37,824 bases of DNA, taken from NCBI GenBank assembly GCA_031290595.1, contig JAITNG010000206.1, positions 1 to 37,824 of the forward strand, written 5' to 3'. Source of the DNA: Oscillospiraceae bacterium. Its GTDB lineage: Bacteria > Bacillota > Clostridia > Oscillospirales > Acutalibacteraceae. The notes under the pieces were generated by a model. That model was not told the DNA's origin, searched no databases, and saw nothing but the letters and a program-made list of their open reading frames with translations. Positions 1 to 7,744 of this stretch are shown here, in pieces. How positions within the stretch are numbered: the stretch's first letter is position 1; each line of letters opens with the position of its first letter. A program made the position numbers and the translations under genes.

Positions 1-569
1 ACGTTTTCGATGCGCAGGTTTTTATCCACGGCGTGGATGGTCATTTCGGTTTCAATTTCAAAGCCCGTGGAAAGCACAGGGAAGCTCTTGACGAACGCGT
101 GGCTGAACGCCCGCATCCCGGTCAGGATGTCTTTGACGTCGCTGCGGAAGAACAGGTTGATGCTCTTGCGCACCAAAACATTGCCGGAATTGTGGAACCG
201 GCGCTTGTTTTCGGTGAAATAGGTGGAAGAAAGCCGGTCGCCCACCACCATATCGGCCTGGCGTTCGCGCACAAGGCGCACCATTTCCGGCGCGGAATCG
301 GCGGGGTAGGTGTCGTCCCCGTCCGTCATGAGGTAGACCTCGGCTTCCACTTCGCGGAACATGCGGCGGATCACATTGCCCTTGCCCTGGCTGTATTCGT
401 GGCGCACAACGGCGCCCGCGGCTGCGGCCAGCTCCGCTGTGCCGTCGCTGGAATTGTTGTCGTAAACATAGATCACAGCCTCCGGCAGCGCGGCGCGGTA
501 ATCCTTGACCACGCGCTCCACGGTGAGGGCTTCGTTGTAGCAGGGGATCAGGACGGCGAGTTTATCCAT
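1..569 (-). CDS. GT2 family glycosyltransferase, C-terminus cut by window edge
   Basis: The gene reads leftward and runs off the window; about 189 residues are visible. It begins MDKLAVLIPCYNE, a classic GT2 opening. It continues with YDNNSSDGT (nucleotide-binding loop) and MTDGDDTYP, where the DxD-like acidic cluster should bind metal and the sugar nucleotide. No membrane segment is visible in this part. The fold resembles polyprenyl-phosphate sugar synthases (DPM1/GtrB type), which load a hexose onto the lipid carrier at the cytoplasmic face; that specific role is inferred. An AGGAGG ribosome binding site lies inside the end of the preceding membrane-protein gene and the two reading frames overlap by 8 bp, so translation is probably coupled. 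It closes the visible part of the four-paralogue operon, which suggests it supplies a lipid-linked sugar to those proteins. Confidence 0.88.
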   Translation of the reverse strand, partial: MDKLAVLIPCYNEALTVERVVKDYRAALPEAVIYVYDNNSSDGTAELAAAAGAVVRHEYSQGKGNVIRRMFREVEAEVYLMTDGDDTYPADSAPEMVRLVRERQADMVVGDRLSSTYFTENKRRFHNSGNVLVRKSINLFFRSDVKDILTGMRAFSHAFVKSFPVLSTGFEIETEMTIHAVDKNLRIEN

Positions 570-1848
570 GGGATGACCTCCTTTTCAGTTTTGGGATTGC
601 GGCGGATACACAGTAGAACAACGCGCACAGTAGCGCGAGCAGCGCAATCAACTGGTTGCGGTAGGTGAACCAATAATGGACGTAGGAATGGTTCAGCACC
701 GCCAAATACCAGGCATAGGGCAGCAGCGCCAGCGAAAACACCGGCAGCGCCTGTAGGGCGCGGCGCCGCGCTTCCCGCCGCAGCAGGCAGAGCAGCAGCA
801 CAGCGGCAAGCACCACCGCCAGGGCAATCAGCAGCCTTGTGTGCATGAAAACACGCGCATTTTCGCCAAGCGCATCGAAGCGCCCCAATGCGGGTGCGGC
901 GTCCTTTGCACGGTCATTGCTCACGCGCAAAAATATGCGATCCAGGCCATCGCGGAATTGGTTGCGGTGCAAAACCAGGCTTGCTATCCCCCATTTCGCC
1001 AGCCACAGCCCCACATAACCGGCTGCCCAGGCAACGCCGCCTTTGATCATAAAGAGGAAGTTTTGCCACAGCGAAGGGGCGGGCGCATCCTTTTCTGTGC
1101 GCAGACGCACGAGCAGTAGGAAAACCAGGGGAACCCCCAGGGTGAGCAGCGGCGTTGTGAGCAGATCCAGGAAGACCGTGAACGCGCCTACTATGAAGAA
1201 GCCGTAGGGCATTCGCCGGGCAAACCAGGGCTTTTGGCAAAAGTGCAGCGCGGCAATCACCGCCAGCTGCATGGTGATGAACATCGAGCTATATTGCAGC
1301 GAAAACGGCACATACAGGAACCCGACCGCAGCGAGCGTTATGGCATAGATCACCGCATTGCCCGTGCCCAGGCGCTTGTTGACCAGCGACAGCGCGGCGG
1401 CCAGCAGGGCAAGCTGCAACATCCCCAAAAGCCAGCGGATCATCGGCAGGTGCACCACCGCCAGCAACGGCCGCAGCGCCACCTGGTACCCATGCCAATA
1501 GCGGGCATAGATCGGCACCATCGCCCGGCGGAGCAGCGAGGTTCCTTCTTCCGCCGTGGCCATTTCCAGCATCAGGTCATCGGTGAAGGAATCCATCAGA
1601 ATGACGTGATCATCCCGCAAGCGGTATTTCATGCCCGCACCTGCATAGAAGCGCGTTTGATAGTAGCCCCTCCGCGAGGGCGCATTGCCGTTTTCCTTGG
1701 CCAGAACCTTACGCGAAAATGCCGCGTTCTGTGCAATCCACCGGTTTGGGATTGCATAGGCGGCGACCATCAGCCCGGTGAAGAGAACCGTCAGGCCAAG
1801 GAAGAGCAAAAGCCACCCCCTAACCAGACGCAGGAACTGTTTCATCAT
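562..1848 (-). CDS. Polytopic membrane protein, paralogue A of a four-gene array (putative GT-C-like)
   Basis: About 428 residues. One transmembrane helix (roughly residues 12-33) is followed by an extracytoplasmic loop and then about eight or nine further hydrophobic segments. The loop has MDSFTD (85-90) and YARYWHGYQ (114-122). Further on come FLDLLTTPLLTLGVPL in a membrane stretch and HSYVHYWFTYRN near the C-terminus. The same four blocks recur in the next three genes, so they mark one family. I do not know a characterised member. Two acidic residues in the first external loop are reminiscent of GT-C glycosyltransferases, which use lipid-phosphate sugars, and a GT2 gene follows directly; this is inference. 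The start is the first of two adjacent ATGs behind AAAGGAGA. A longer upstream open frame exists but is the out-of-frame tail of paralogue B. The start overlaps paralogue B by 29 bp. Confidence 0.85.
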   Translation of the reverse strand: MMKQFLRLVRGWLLLFLGLTVLFTGLMVAAYAIPNRWIAQNAAFSRKVLAKENGNAPSRRGYYQTRFYAGAGMKYRLRDDHVILMDSFTDDLMLEMATAEEGTSLLRRAMVPIYARYWHGYQVALRPLLAVVHLPMIRWLLGMLQLALLAAALSLVNKRLGTGNAVIYAITLAAVGFLYVPFSLQYSSMFITMQLAVIAALHFCQKPWFARRMPYGFFIVGAFTVFLDLLTTPLLTLGVPLVFLLLVRLRTEKDAPAPSLWQNFLFMIKGGVAWAAGYVGLWLAKWGIASLVLHRNQFRDGLDRIFLRVSNDRAKDAAPALGRFDALGENARVFMHTRLLIALAVVLAAVLLLCLLRREARRRALQALPVFSLALLPYAWYLAVLNHSYVHYWFTYRNQLIALLALLCALFYCVSAAIPKLKRRSSHG

Positions 1849-3070
1849 GCAATTCTCCTTTCTTTGGCAAACATGCGCACAGCAGCGCGAACACCAGCAC
1901 CGCCAGGTTGCGGTACGTGAACCAGTAGTGGATCGTCGTGTGCTGCCCCAGCGCAAACATCCAAAGCAAAGGCAGCAACGCCGCAAGTTTTAGCTGTGTT
2001 GCAAGGGGCTTGGCGCATTTTCTGCCCTTCCTCCGGGCGTAAATGGCCAGACCCGCCAGCAACAGGAAGAAAAGCAGCAGCTCCGGCACGCCAATCGAAA
2101 ACAATGCCTTCAGGGGGGCGACGAAGCGGCTCAAAATGCCCGTTGCGCGCCACTGCTGGAGCTGCGCGTCTTCGCCCAGATCAATGCGGATGTAACCTTC
2201 GCTGCTTGCGCCGGTGCGGAAGAGGATCTGTTCGATGGAAATCCTGATCTCGTTGCGGCGCAGCACAAGGGAGGCGATGCACCACTTGGCAAACCAGAGC
2301 GCGGTATACCCCGCGCCCCAGGCGGCTGAAACGCCCAGCACCGGCAGAACGCCTTTCGGCGGTTCTGGTTCCTTTGCCCGGAGCAAAAGCAGAAGCACCA
2401 GCGGGACGCCCAGGGTGACGACGGGCGCGGTCAAAAGATCAACAAACACGGTGAACGCGCCGATGCAAAAGAAGAACTGCGGGATGCGCCGCCGGAACCA
2501 CGGTTTATCATAGAGCAACAGGAGCAGGTTTGCGGCGGGCAGCAGAATCAAAAACACGCCGGAATACTGGAACAGCAGCGGCACGGCGGCATAGCCCGCC
2601 AGCGCGAGTGCAAGCGCAAGGCAGATGGCGTAGCGCAGCCCCAGCCGTTTGGCCAGCAGCGCCAGCAAGCTCAGCAGCAGCGCGGCCTGGAGGAGGGCGT
2701 TCCCCCAGCGGATTTGCCGGAGGGAACCAACCGCCAGCGCCGGGCGGAGGTACGCCTGGTACCCGTGCCAATAGCGGGCATAATGCGGCACCATCGCGCG
2801 GGTGAAAATCCCCTCGTCCGCTTCGCGCAGGGCGTAGCCATACATGCGCTTTTCGGTGCCGTAATCCAGAATAATGGCGCGGCTGCCGAGCTTGATCCTG
2901 TTGCCCGCCTTATCTTCCGCCCGCAGGGTTTGCAGGGCGGCGTTTGTGCTCTGCGCAATCCACCGGTCCGGGATCGCGTAAGCGGCGACCATCAACCCGG
3001 TGAAGAGGATCACCAAACCCAGGAAGAGCAAAAGCCAGCGGGTTGCCAGGCGAAGGATGCGTTTCATCAT
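1820..3070 (-). CDS. Polytopic membrane protein, paralogue B of the array
   Basis: About 416 residues, same architecture as its neighbours: an N-terminal membrane helix ending in AAYAIPDRWIAQ, an external loop with the pattern ILDYGTEK in place of MDxxTD, then YARYWHGYQ, FVDLLTAPVVTLGVPL and the C-terminal HTTIHYWFTYRN. Paralogue B is the divergent member in the acidic motif (D and E kept, spacing kept). The start is the first ATG of ATGATGA, overlapping the TGA of paralogue C by 4 bp. Its ribosome binding site (AAAGAGAAA) is weak, so it may depend on translational coupling. Its 3' end runs 29 bp into paralogue A. Function is unknown; a role in envelope polysaccharide or teichoic-acid-like glycosylation is inferred from the neighbouring GT2 gene. 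Confidence 0.84.
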   Translation of the reverse strand: MMKRILRLATRWLLLFLGLVILFTGLMVAAYAIPDRWIAQSTNAALQTLRAEDKAGNRIKLGSRAIILDYGTEKRMYGYALREADEGIFTRAMVPHYARYWHGYQAYLRPALAVGSLRQIRWGNALLQAALLLSLLALLAKRLGLRYAICLALALALAGYAAVPLLFQYSGVFLILLPAANLLLLLYDKPWFRRRIPQFFFCIGAFTVFVDLLTAPVVTLGVPLVLLLLLRAKEPEPPKGVLPVLGVSAAWGAGYTALWFAKWCIASLVLRRNEIRISIEQILFRTGASSEGYIRIDLGEDAQLQQWRATGILSRFVAPLKALFSIGVPELLLFFLLLAGLAIYARRKGRKCAKPLATQLKLAALLPLLWMFALGQHTTIHYWFTYRNLAVLVFALLCACLPKKGELHDETVPASG

Positions 3071-4290
3071 GCATTTCTCTTTTCTTTGGCAAAGCCCCAT
3101 AGGCACCCCATCGCCGCCAGCAGCGCAAACACGCTGACCTGGAGGTTGCGATAGGTGAAGTAGTAATGAATGACGGTTTGATTCCCCAGCACTGCCAGCC
3201 AAATGAAGGGGATTGCCGCAACAGCGCAAAACGGCAAGAGCTGCGAAACAACAAACCCGGCCTTGCGGGCACGGATGAGCAGGTAAACCCCTGCCGCCAA
3301 AATGCAAACAACTGCAACCGGCAACGCCCGTTTATCCACTATCAGGTCAACGGAACGAAAAAGCGCTATCGCCCGCGCACCCAAGCCGTTCATTTCCGGC
3401 AAGTCATAATTTTCCGGGCTAGTGCTTTCCACCCCAGCGCGAAATAAGACCTGCTGAACGGCTTCACCAACCGCATTGGTGCGCAAAACAGCACTGGCAG
3501 CCACCCATTTGGCCGCCCACAGGGAAGCGTACCCGCTACCCCAGGCCAATCCCTGCCAAAAGATGGCTTTGAATCCGCCAACGGTTGTTTCCTGCCCGTC
3601 GCGCCGACGCAGCAGCAGGAGAATCACCAACGGTATGCCAAGCGTCAGAATGGGCGCCGTCAAAAAATCAATGAAGACCGTTATTGCGCCCACAACAAAG
3701 AAGAACTGTGGCAACCGCTTTCGGAACCAGGGTTTATCATAAAGCGACAGCAACAGAATCGTGCTAACCAGCATGATGAGAAAGACGCTCGAAAACTGGA
3801 AGGAGAAGGGGACGACAACCCAACAAACCGACGCCAGCGAAATACCGAATAGCGCGGCAAAAACGGTGTGCAACCGTTTGGCCAGCAGCGCGGCGAGGAT
3901 ACAAAGCAGCGTGATTTGCGCAACGGCGTTCCATTGGCGTAGCCGTGCGTAATCCCCCAACACCAGCGCCGGGCGGAGGTAAACCTGGTACCCGTGCCAA
4001 TAGCGGGTGTAGCTTGGCACCATCGCGCCGCGCAGCAGGGGTTCCTCCCCCCGCAGAGCGAGTTCCAGCATCCAACGATCCGTAAAGTGATCCATCCTCA
4101 CATCGGAAGCGCCGACATGCATGTAGCGATTAAAGCCTTCGCTTTCCAGCATTTCGATGGAATTTGCTGTGTTCTGCGCAATCCACCGGTCCGGGATCGC
4201 GTAAGCGGCGACCATCAACCCGGTGAAGAGGATCGCCAGACTGAGGAAAAGCAAAAGCCAGCGGCTTGACAGGCGAAAAATGTGTGTCAT
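3067..4290 (-). CDS. Polytopic membrane protein, paralogue C of the array
   Basis: About 407 residues, the shortest of the four. It has the family blocks MDHFTD and YTRYWHGYQ (first external loop), FIDFLTAPILTLGIPL (membrane) and QTVIHYYFTYRN (C-terminal loop), where the first His of the HxxxH pair is replaced by Gln. The ATG is preceded by a repeated AAGGAG purine run and overlaps the TGA of paralogue D by 4 bp (ATGA). Base composition is slightly less GC-rich than that of paralogues D and B. Function is unknown. The lost His and the sequence drift suggest the copies have different specificities rather than being recent identical duplicates. Confidence 0.84.
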   Translation of the reverse strand: MTHIFRLSSRWLLLFLSLAILFTGLMVAAYAIPDRWIAQNTANSIEMLESEGFNRYMHVGASDVRMDHFTDRWMLELALRGEEPLLRGAMVPSYTRYWHGYQVYLRPALVLGDYARLRQWNAVAQITLLCILAALLAKRLHTVFAALFGISLASVCWVVVPFSFQFSSVFLIMLVSTILLLSLYDKPWFRKRLPQFFFVVGAITVFIDFLTAPILTLGIPLVILLLLRRRDGQETTVGGFKAIFWQGLAWGSGYASLWAAKWVAASAVLRTNAVGEAVQQVLFRAGVESTSPENYDLPEMNGLGARAIALFRSVDLIVDKRALPVAVVCILAAGVYLLIRARKAGFVVSQLLPFCAVAAIPFIWLAVLGNQTVIHYYFTYRNLQVSVFALLAAMGCLWGFAKEKRNA

Positions 4291-5582
4291 GACGGATCCT
4301 TCTCCTTCTCCTTCTTTTTCACCTGCAACCAAAAGCAACACGGCAAACACAGCAGCGCGAAGCCTGTAGGTAGCAGGTTGCGGTAGGTGAACCAGTTGTG
4401 GATTGCCGTGTGCTGCCCCAGGAGCAGGAGCCAGAGCGGGGCGATGAGCGCCACGGCCAACAGCGGCGCGGCGTCGGGGATTGCGTTGCGGGCGCGGCGG
4501 CTGAGCAGGCAGGCCACCAGGCTCGCCGCCAGCACGGCGGCCACAAAGAGCGAAAGCCAGTTCAGCTCCATCCAGGTTTCGATGGCGCTGCGGAAGGCCG
4601 CAAAGCGGTCGAGGTTTTCATAATCCCCCCAGGTCTGCAAATCCGCGTTTTCCCCCATGCTGATGTAGATGTATCCATCCGCGCTGGTGCCGGTGCGGAA
4701 GAGGATCTGCCGCAGGGAAATCAGGATCTCATTGCGGTGCAGCACGACGCTGGCCATCAGCCACTTGCTGAACCAGAGCGCGACATAGCCCGCCGCCCAG
4801 GCGACCCCGTTGCCAATCAGGGCAAGGAAGCTGCGCAGCGGGTGTTCGTTTTTCCCCCGCGCCCGGAGCAAAAGCAGCAGCGCCAGCGGCACGCCCAGGG
4901 TGATGACGGGCGCGGTGAGCAGATCGGTGAACACCGTGACCGCGCCGGTGATGAAGAAGAACTGTGGCATTCGCGCCTGGAACCACGGCTTTTCGCACAG
5001 CGCGAGCAGCGCGATGGAAGCCGCCAGCATTACCAAAAACACGCCGGAAAACTGGAAGGAATACGGCACGACCAAATAATCCACCAGCGCCAGCGATGCG
5101 CCGAAGCACACGGCAAACACCGGGTGCAGCCGCTTGGCCAGCAACGCCGCCAACAGGCAGATGGCCGCATATTGCACCAGGGTGTTGACCCAGCGCAAAT
5201 CCTGCAAATTGCCCAGCGCCAGCGCCGGGCGCAGATACACCTGGTAGCCGTGCCAATAGCGGGCGTAATGCTCCACCTGCGCCGTGCGGATCACGCCGAC
5301 GCCCTCCTCCCGCTCCGCAAGGGTGAGCATCAGCTTGTCGGTGTAATAATCCATCAAAATGCCTTTGCCAAAGGGGAGCTGGGGGTTTAGGCTATCGGAT
5401 GCTTCCAGCAACGCCCGCGAGGCCTGCAAATTCGCGTCAATCTTGCTTTGCGGCACCGCATAGGCCGCCGTGATCAAAACAAAAAAGACGATGGTCAGCA
5501 CCGCAAAAAGGCAAAGGAATTCCACAGCATGCCGCAGCAGCCGGGGGAAAATTTTTTTACATGCGTCTTTGAATTTGTTCAA
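4287..5582 (-). CDS. Polytopic membrane protein, paralogue D, first gene of the array
   Basis: About 431 residues from a TTG start. I chose TTG at 5582 because AAGGGGAAG lies just upstream, the protein then begins with a basic stretch and a membrane helix like the other paralogues, and any upstream ATG would run into leuB, which ends at 5618. The family blocks are MDYYTDKLML, YARYWHGYQ, FTDLLTAPVITLGVPL and HTAIHNWFTYRN. The gap to leuB is only 35 bp and has no minus-strand terminator that I can see, so the array may be transcribed from the leuB promoter. A small GC hairpin lies in that gap but has no T-tract on this strand. Enzymatic role is unknown. Confidence 0.82.
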   Translation of the reverse strand: MNKFKDACKKIFPRLLRHAVEFLCLFAVLTIVFFVLITAAYAVPQSKIDANLQASRALLEASDSLNPQLPFGKGILMDYYTDKLMLTLAEREEGVGVIRTAQVEHYARYWHGYQVYLRPALALGNLQDLRWVNTLVQYAAICLLAALLAKRLHPVFAVCFGASLALVDYLVVPYSFQFSGVFLVMLAASIALLALCEKPWFQARMPQFFFITGAVTVFTDLLTAPVITLGVPLALLLLLRARGKNEHPLRSFLALIGNGVAWAAGYVALWFSKWLMASVVLHRNEILISLRQILFRTGTSADGYIYISMGENADLQTWGDYENLDRFAAFRSAIETWMELNWLSLFVAAVLAASLVACLLSRRARNAIPDAAPLLAVALIAPLWLLLLGQHTAIHNWFTYRNLLPTGFALLCLPCCFWLQVKKKEKEKDPS

Positions 5583-5617
5583 TATACTTCCCCTTTTTGG
5601 CGGCTGCGCCGCAATAA

Positions 5618-6709
5618 TCAGCCGTTCAACGCCGCCGCCACCGCGTCGCCCATGGCGGCTGTGCCGCATTTTTCGTAGCCTTGCTGCCAAATATCCGGCG
5701 TGCGCTTTTCGGCCAGCACGCGGTTGACGGCGGCTTCAATTGCATCGGCGGCGGCGGGTTCGCCCAGGGTGTAGCGCAGCAGCATTGCGCCGGAAAGGAT
5801 CGTCGCCAGGGGGTTCGCCACGCCCTGCCCGGCAATATCCGGCGCGGAGCCGTGGATGGGTTCATAAAGGCCAAAGCTGCCGCCGCCGTTGCTGCTGTCG
5901 CCCAGGCTCGCCGAAGCCAGCATCCCGATGGAGCCGCTGATCATCGACGCTTCATCCGAAAGAATATCGCCAAACAGGTTGGAAGTGACAATCACATCAA
6001 ACTGGCCGGGGTTGCGCACCAGCTGCATGGCGCAGTTATCCACATACATGTGGCTCAGTGCAACGCCGGGGTATTCCCTCGCCAGGCGGTTCACCGTTTC
6101 GCGCCACAGGCGGGAAGATTCCAGCACGTTGGCCTTATCCACGCTGCAAAGCCGCCCGCTCCGCTGCTGCGCAAGGGTGAAGCCCACGCGGGCAATGCGC
6201 TCAATTTCCGGCACGGTGTAGCTTTCGGTGTCATATGCGCCAGGCACGCCGCCTTCTTCCCGGCGGCCGCGCGCGCCAAAATAGATGCCGCCCGTGAGTT
6301 CCCGCACCACCATAATATCCAGGCCTTCGCCGATGATGTCTTCGCGGATCGGCGAAGCGCCGCGCAGCGGTTCAAAGATTTTGGCCGGGCGCAGGTTGGC
6401 ATAAAGCCCCAGCGCGGCGCGGATGCCGAGCAGCCCGGCTTCCGGGCGCAGGTGACCGGGCAGGGTATCCCACTTGACGCCGCCGACTGCGCCAAGCAGC
6501 ACAGCGTCGCCGGCTTTGCAGATGCGCACGGTTTCATCCGGCAGCGGCACGCCCGTCGCATCGATGGCGCAGCCGCCCATCAGGCAGGACTGGTAGGCAA
6601 AGCCAAAGCCAAAGCGTGCGCCAACACGGTCAAGTACCTTGATGCACTCGTCCACAATTTCGGGGCCGATGCCATCGCCTTTCATCACAGCAAGTTGGTA
6701 GGTCTTCAT
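5618..6709 (-). CDS. leuB: 3-isopropylmalate dehydrogenase
   Basis: A 363-residue protein, the normal length for the family. LeuB oxidises and decarboxylates 3-isopropylmalate with NAD+ in leucine synthesis, in the cytoplasm. Diagnostic motifs: the N-terminal GDGIGPE loop, the metal/substrate block [17 protein letters not shown], and [15 protein letters not shown] near the C-terminus, typical of IPMDH rather than isocitrate dehydrogenase. The ATG at 6709 has AAGGAA eight bases upstream. The promoter at 6779-6807 reads leftward, giving a leader of about 60 nt, too short for a T-box. No leuA, leuC or leuD is in the window; downstream on the same strand is the membrane-protein array, an unusual partner. 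Confidence 0.96.
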   Translation of the reverse strand: MKTYQLAVMKGDGIGPEIVDECIKVLDRVGARFGFGFAYQSCLMGGCAIDATGVPLPDETVRICKAGDAVLLGAVGGVKWDTLPGHLRPEAGLLGIRAALGLYANLRPAKIFEPLRGASPIREDIIGEGLDIMVVRELTGGIYFGARGRREEGGVPGAYDTESYTVPEIERIARVGFTLAQQRSGRLCSVDKANVLESSRLWRETVNRLAREYPGVALSHMYVDNCAMQLVRNPGQFDVIVTSNLFGDILSDEASMISGSIGMLASASLGDSSNGGGSFGLYEPIHGSAPDIAGQGVANPLATILSGAMLLRYTLGEPAAADAIEAAVNRVLAEKRTPDIWQQGYEKCGTAAMGDAVAAALNG

Positions 6710-6778
6710 ACAGGGTTCCTTCTCTCTCTAGTTTGATATATCAGCCGCTTTCGCCTCACACGTCTTATATTTAAAAGA

Positions 6779-6807
6779 ATTATACCATGAACCGGCAAGG
6801 AATGCAA
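6779..6807 (-). promoter_or_regulatory. Promoter for leuB
   Basis: Read on the minus strand: TTGCAT, 17-bp spacer, TATAAT. It lies about 70 bp upstream of the leuB ATG and is divergent from the rnpB promoter 13 bp away. Confidence 0.75.
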
Positions 6808-6819
6808 CCGCATTTTTAC

Positions 6820-6848
6820 TTGACACATCCGCCAAAATGCATTACAAT
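6820..6848 (+). promoter_or_regulatory. Promoter for rnpB
   Basis: Consensus TTGACA (6820-6825), 17-bp spacer and TACAAT (6843-6848). The predicted start site near 6855 coincides with the 5' strand of RNase P helix P1, which supports both calls. Confidence 0.85.
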
Positions 6849-6853
6849 AGAGT

Positions 6854-7264
6854 TGTGAGTCGGCTGGGCAGTCGCGCGCGGGTCAAACCGCGTGAGGAAA
6901 GTCCGAGCTCCGCAGAGCAGGATAACGGCTAACGGCCGCCGAGGGTGACCTTAGGGAAAGTGCAACAGAGATATACCGCCAGTTATTTGCTTTCTTGTTG
7001 GTTAGCGGGTCTAGCATCTACTATCTAACATCTAGCATCTAACTTGGTAAGGGTGGAAAGGCGAGGTAAGAGCTCACCGACGCTGCGGGGGACCGTGGCG
7101 CCCTGTAAACCCTATCCGGAGCAACACCGACCGGGGACGCGTGTTAAAAGCGCAGCGCTTGCTCGGCGCATTCCCCAACGGGTGGCAGGACCGCGCCAGC
7201 AATGGCACGGCAAGAAAGATGATTGTCTTCAACGACAGAACTCGGCTTATACGCCGACTCACAC
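6854..7264 (+). ncRNA. rnpB: RNase P RNA, type A
   Basis: This is the catalytic RNA of RNase P, which trims tRNA 5' leaders. Conserved blocks in order: GAGGAAAGTCCGAGCTCC (CR-I region), AGTGCAACAGAGA followed by ACCGCC, GGTAAGGGTGGAAAGG, CCGGAGCAACACC, and near the 3' end GACAGAACTCGGCTTA. The P1 helix is closed by TGTGAGTCGGC at 6854-6864 pairing with GCCGACTCACA at 7253-7263, which fixes both ends to within a few bases. The order of blocks is that of the ancestral (type A) RNA rather than the Bacillus type B. The P12 region is expanded by heptanucleotide tandem repeats (7010-7044). A terminator follows at 7325. Confidence 0.95.
7010..7044 (+). repeat. Five tandem heptamers inside rnpB (P12 region)
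   Basis: Five consecutive 7-base units of form TCTANNN: TCTAGCA, TCTACTA, TCTAACA, TCTAGCA, TCTAACT. They lie between ACCGCC and GGTAAGGGTG, the position of variable helix P12 in type A RNase P RNA. Confidence 0.85.
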
Positions 7265-7324
7265 CAACTTGGAGTTCTGCTGCAAATTTCGCTGTATTCC
7301 CAATCCGCCTCCCCTGCATATAAT

Positions 7325-7363
7325 AAATTAAGCGACACGGCAAACACGGCGCTTAATTTTTTT
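7325..7363 (+). terminator. Intrinsic terminator after rnpB
   Basis: A ten-base-pair stem formed by AAATTAAGCG and CGCTTAATTT runs straight into a T-tract. It is 60 bp past the 3' end of rnpB. Confidence 0.8.
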
Positions 7364-7381
7364 GAGGGGGATGTGATTCCT

Positions 7382-7732
7382 GTGTTCAACGTGATCCTGT
7401 ATGGTCTGCTGATTTTCTTTTTGCTGCTGGGCATTGTTGCAAGCGTATACCTGCTGATGATGCGGCTGCTGCACCCGCGGGCGGCGGGGCGCTTTGTGGT
7501 TGTGATCCCCGGCGGGGCGGATGAAGAGGACATGGCGTCGCTGCTCTGCGCGGCGCGGATGCGCCTGGGGCTGCTGGGCGACGTCGCCCGCAGCGAGGTA
7601 ATTGCCCTGGATTGCGGTCTGCCCGCAGCCAGCCGCCGCCAATGCGAAGCCCTTTGCCGCGAGATGGAGCAGATCCGCCTGTGCACCCCCCGGGAATTGT
7701 TAGATGCGCTGAATTTTGGTAACACGGAGTAG
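7382..7732 (+). CDS. Small membrane-anchored protein of unknown function
   Basis: About 116 residues. A single N-terminal membrane helix (roughly residues 5-28) is followed by a soluble part that begins FVVVIPGGADEEDM and ends in a helix-rich segment. I do not recognise the family. The start is uncertain: the open frame extends upstream into rnpB, which cannot be coding, so I prefer GTG at 7382, about 11 bases after GAGGGGG; GTG at 7373 is the alternative but would be only two bases from that site. The gene ends 12 bp before comF and is probably co-transcribed with it. No clear promoter was found between the rnpB terminator and this gene. Confidence 0.6.
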   Translation: MFNVILYGLLIFFLLLGIVASVYLLMMRLLHPRAAGRFVVVIPGGADEEDMASLLCAARMRLGLLGDVARSEVIALDCGLPAASRRQCEALCREMEQIRLCTPRELLDALNFGNTE

Positions 7733-7744
7733 CCAGCAAATGCC

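Noticed and set aside
1234-1920. Plus-strand frame (228 codons) within paralogue A
   Set aside because: Gln/Arg/His-rich shadow of a membrane protein gene.
6710-6772. T-box leader for leuB
   Set aside because: The leader from the mapped promoter is about 60 nt, and no T-box sequence or terminator is visible.
7319-7324. TATAAT after rnpB as a promoter for the small membrane protein
   Set aside because: No acceptable -35 at 16-18 bp, and the start would fall inside the rnpB terminator.
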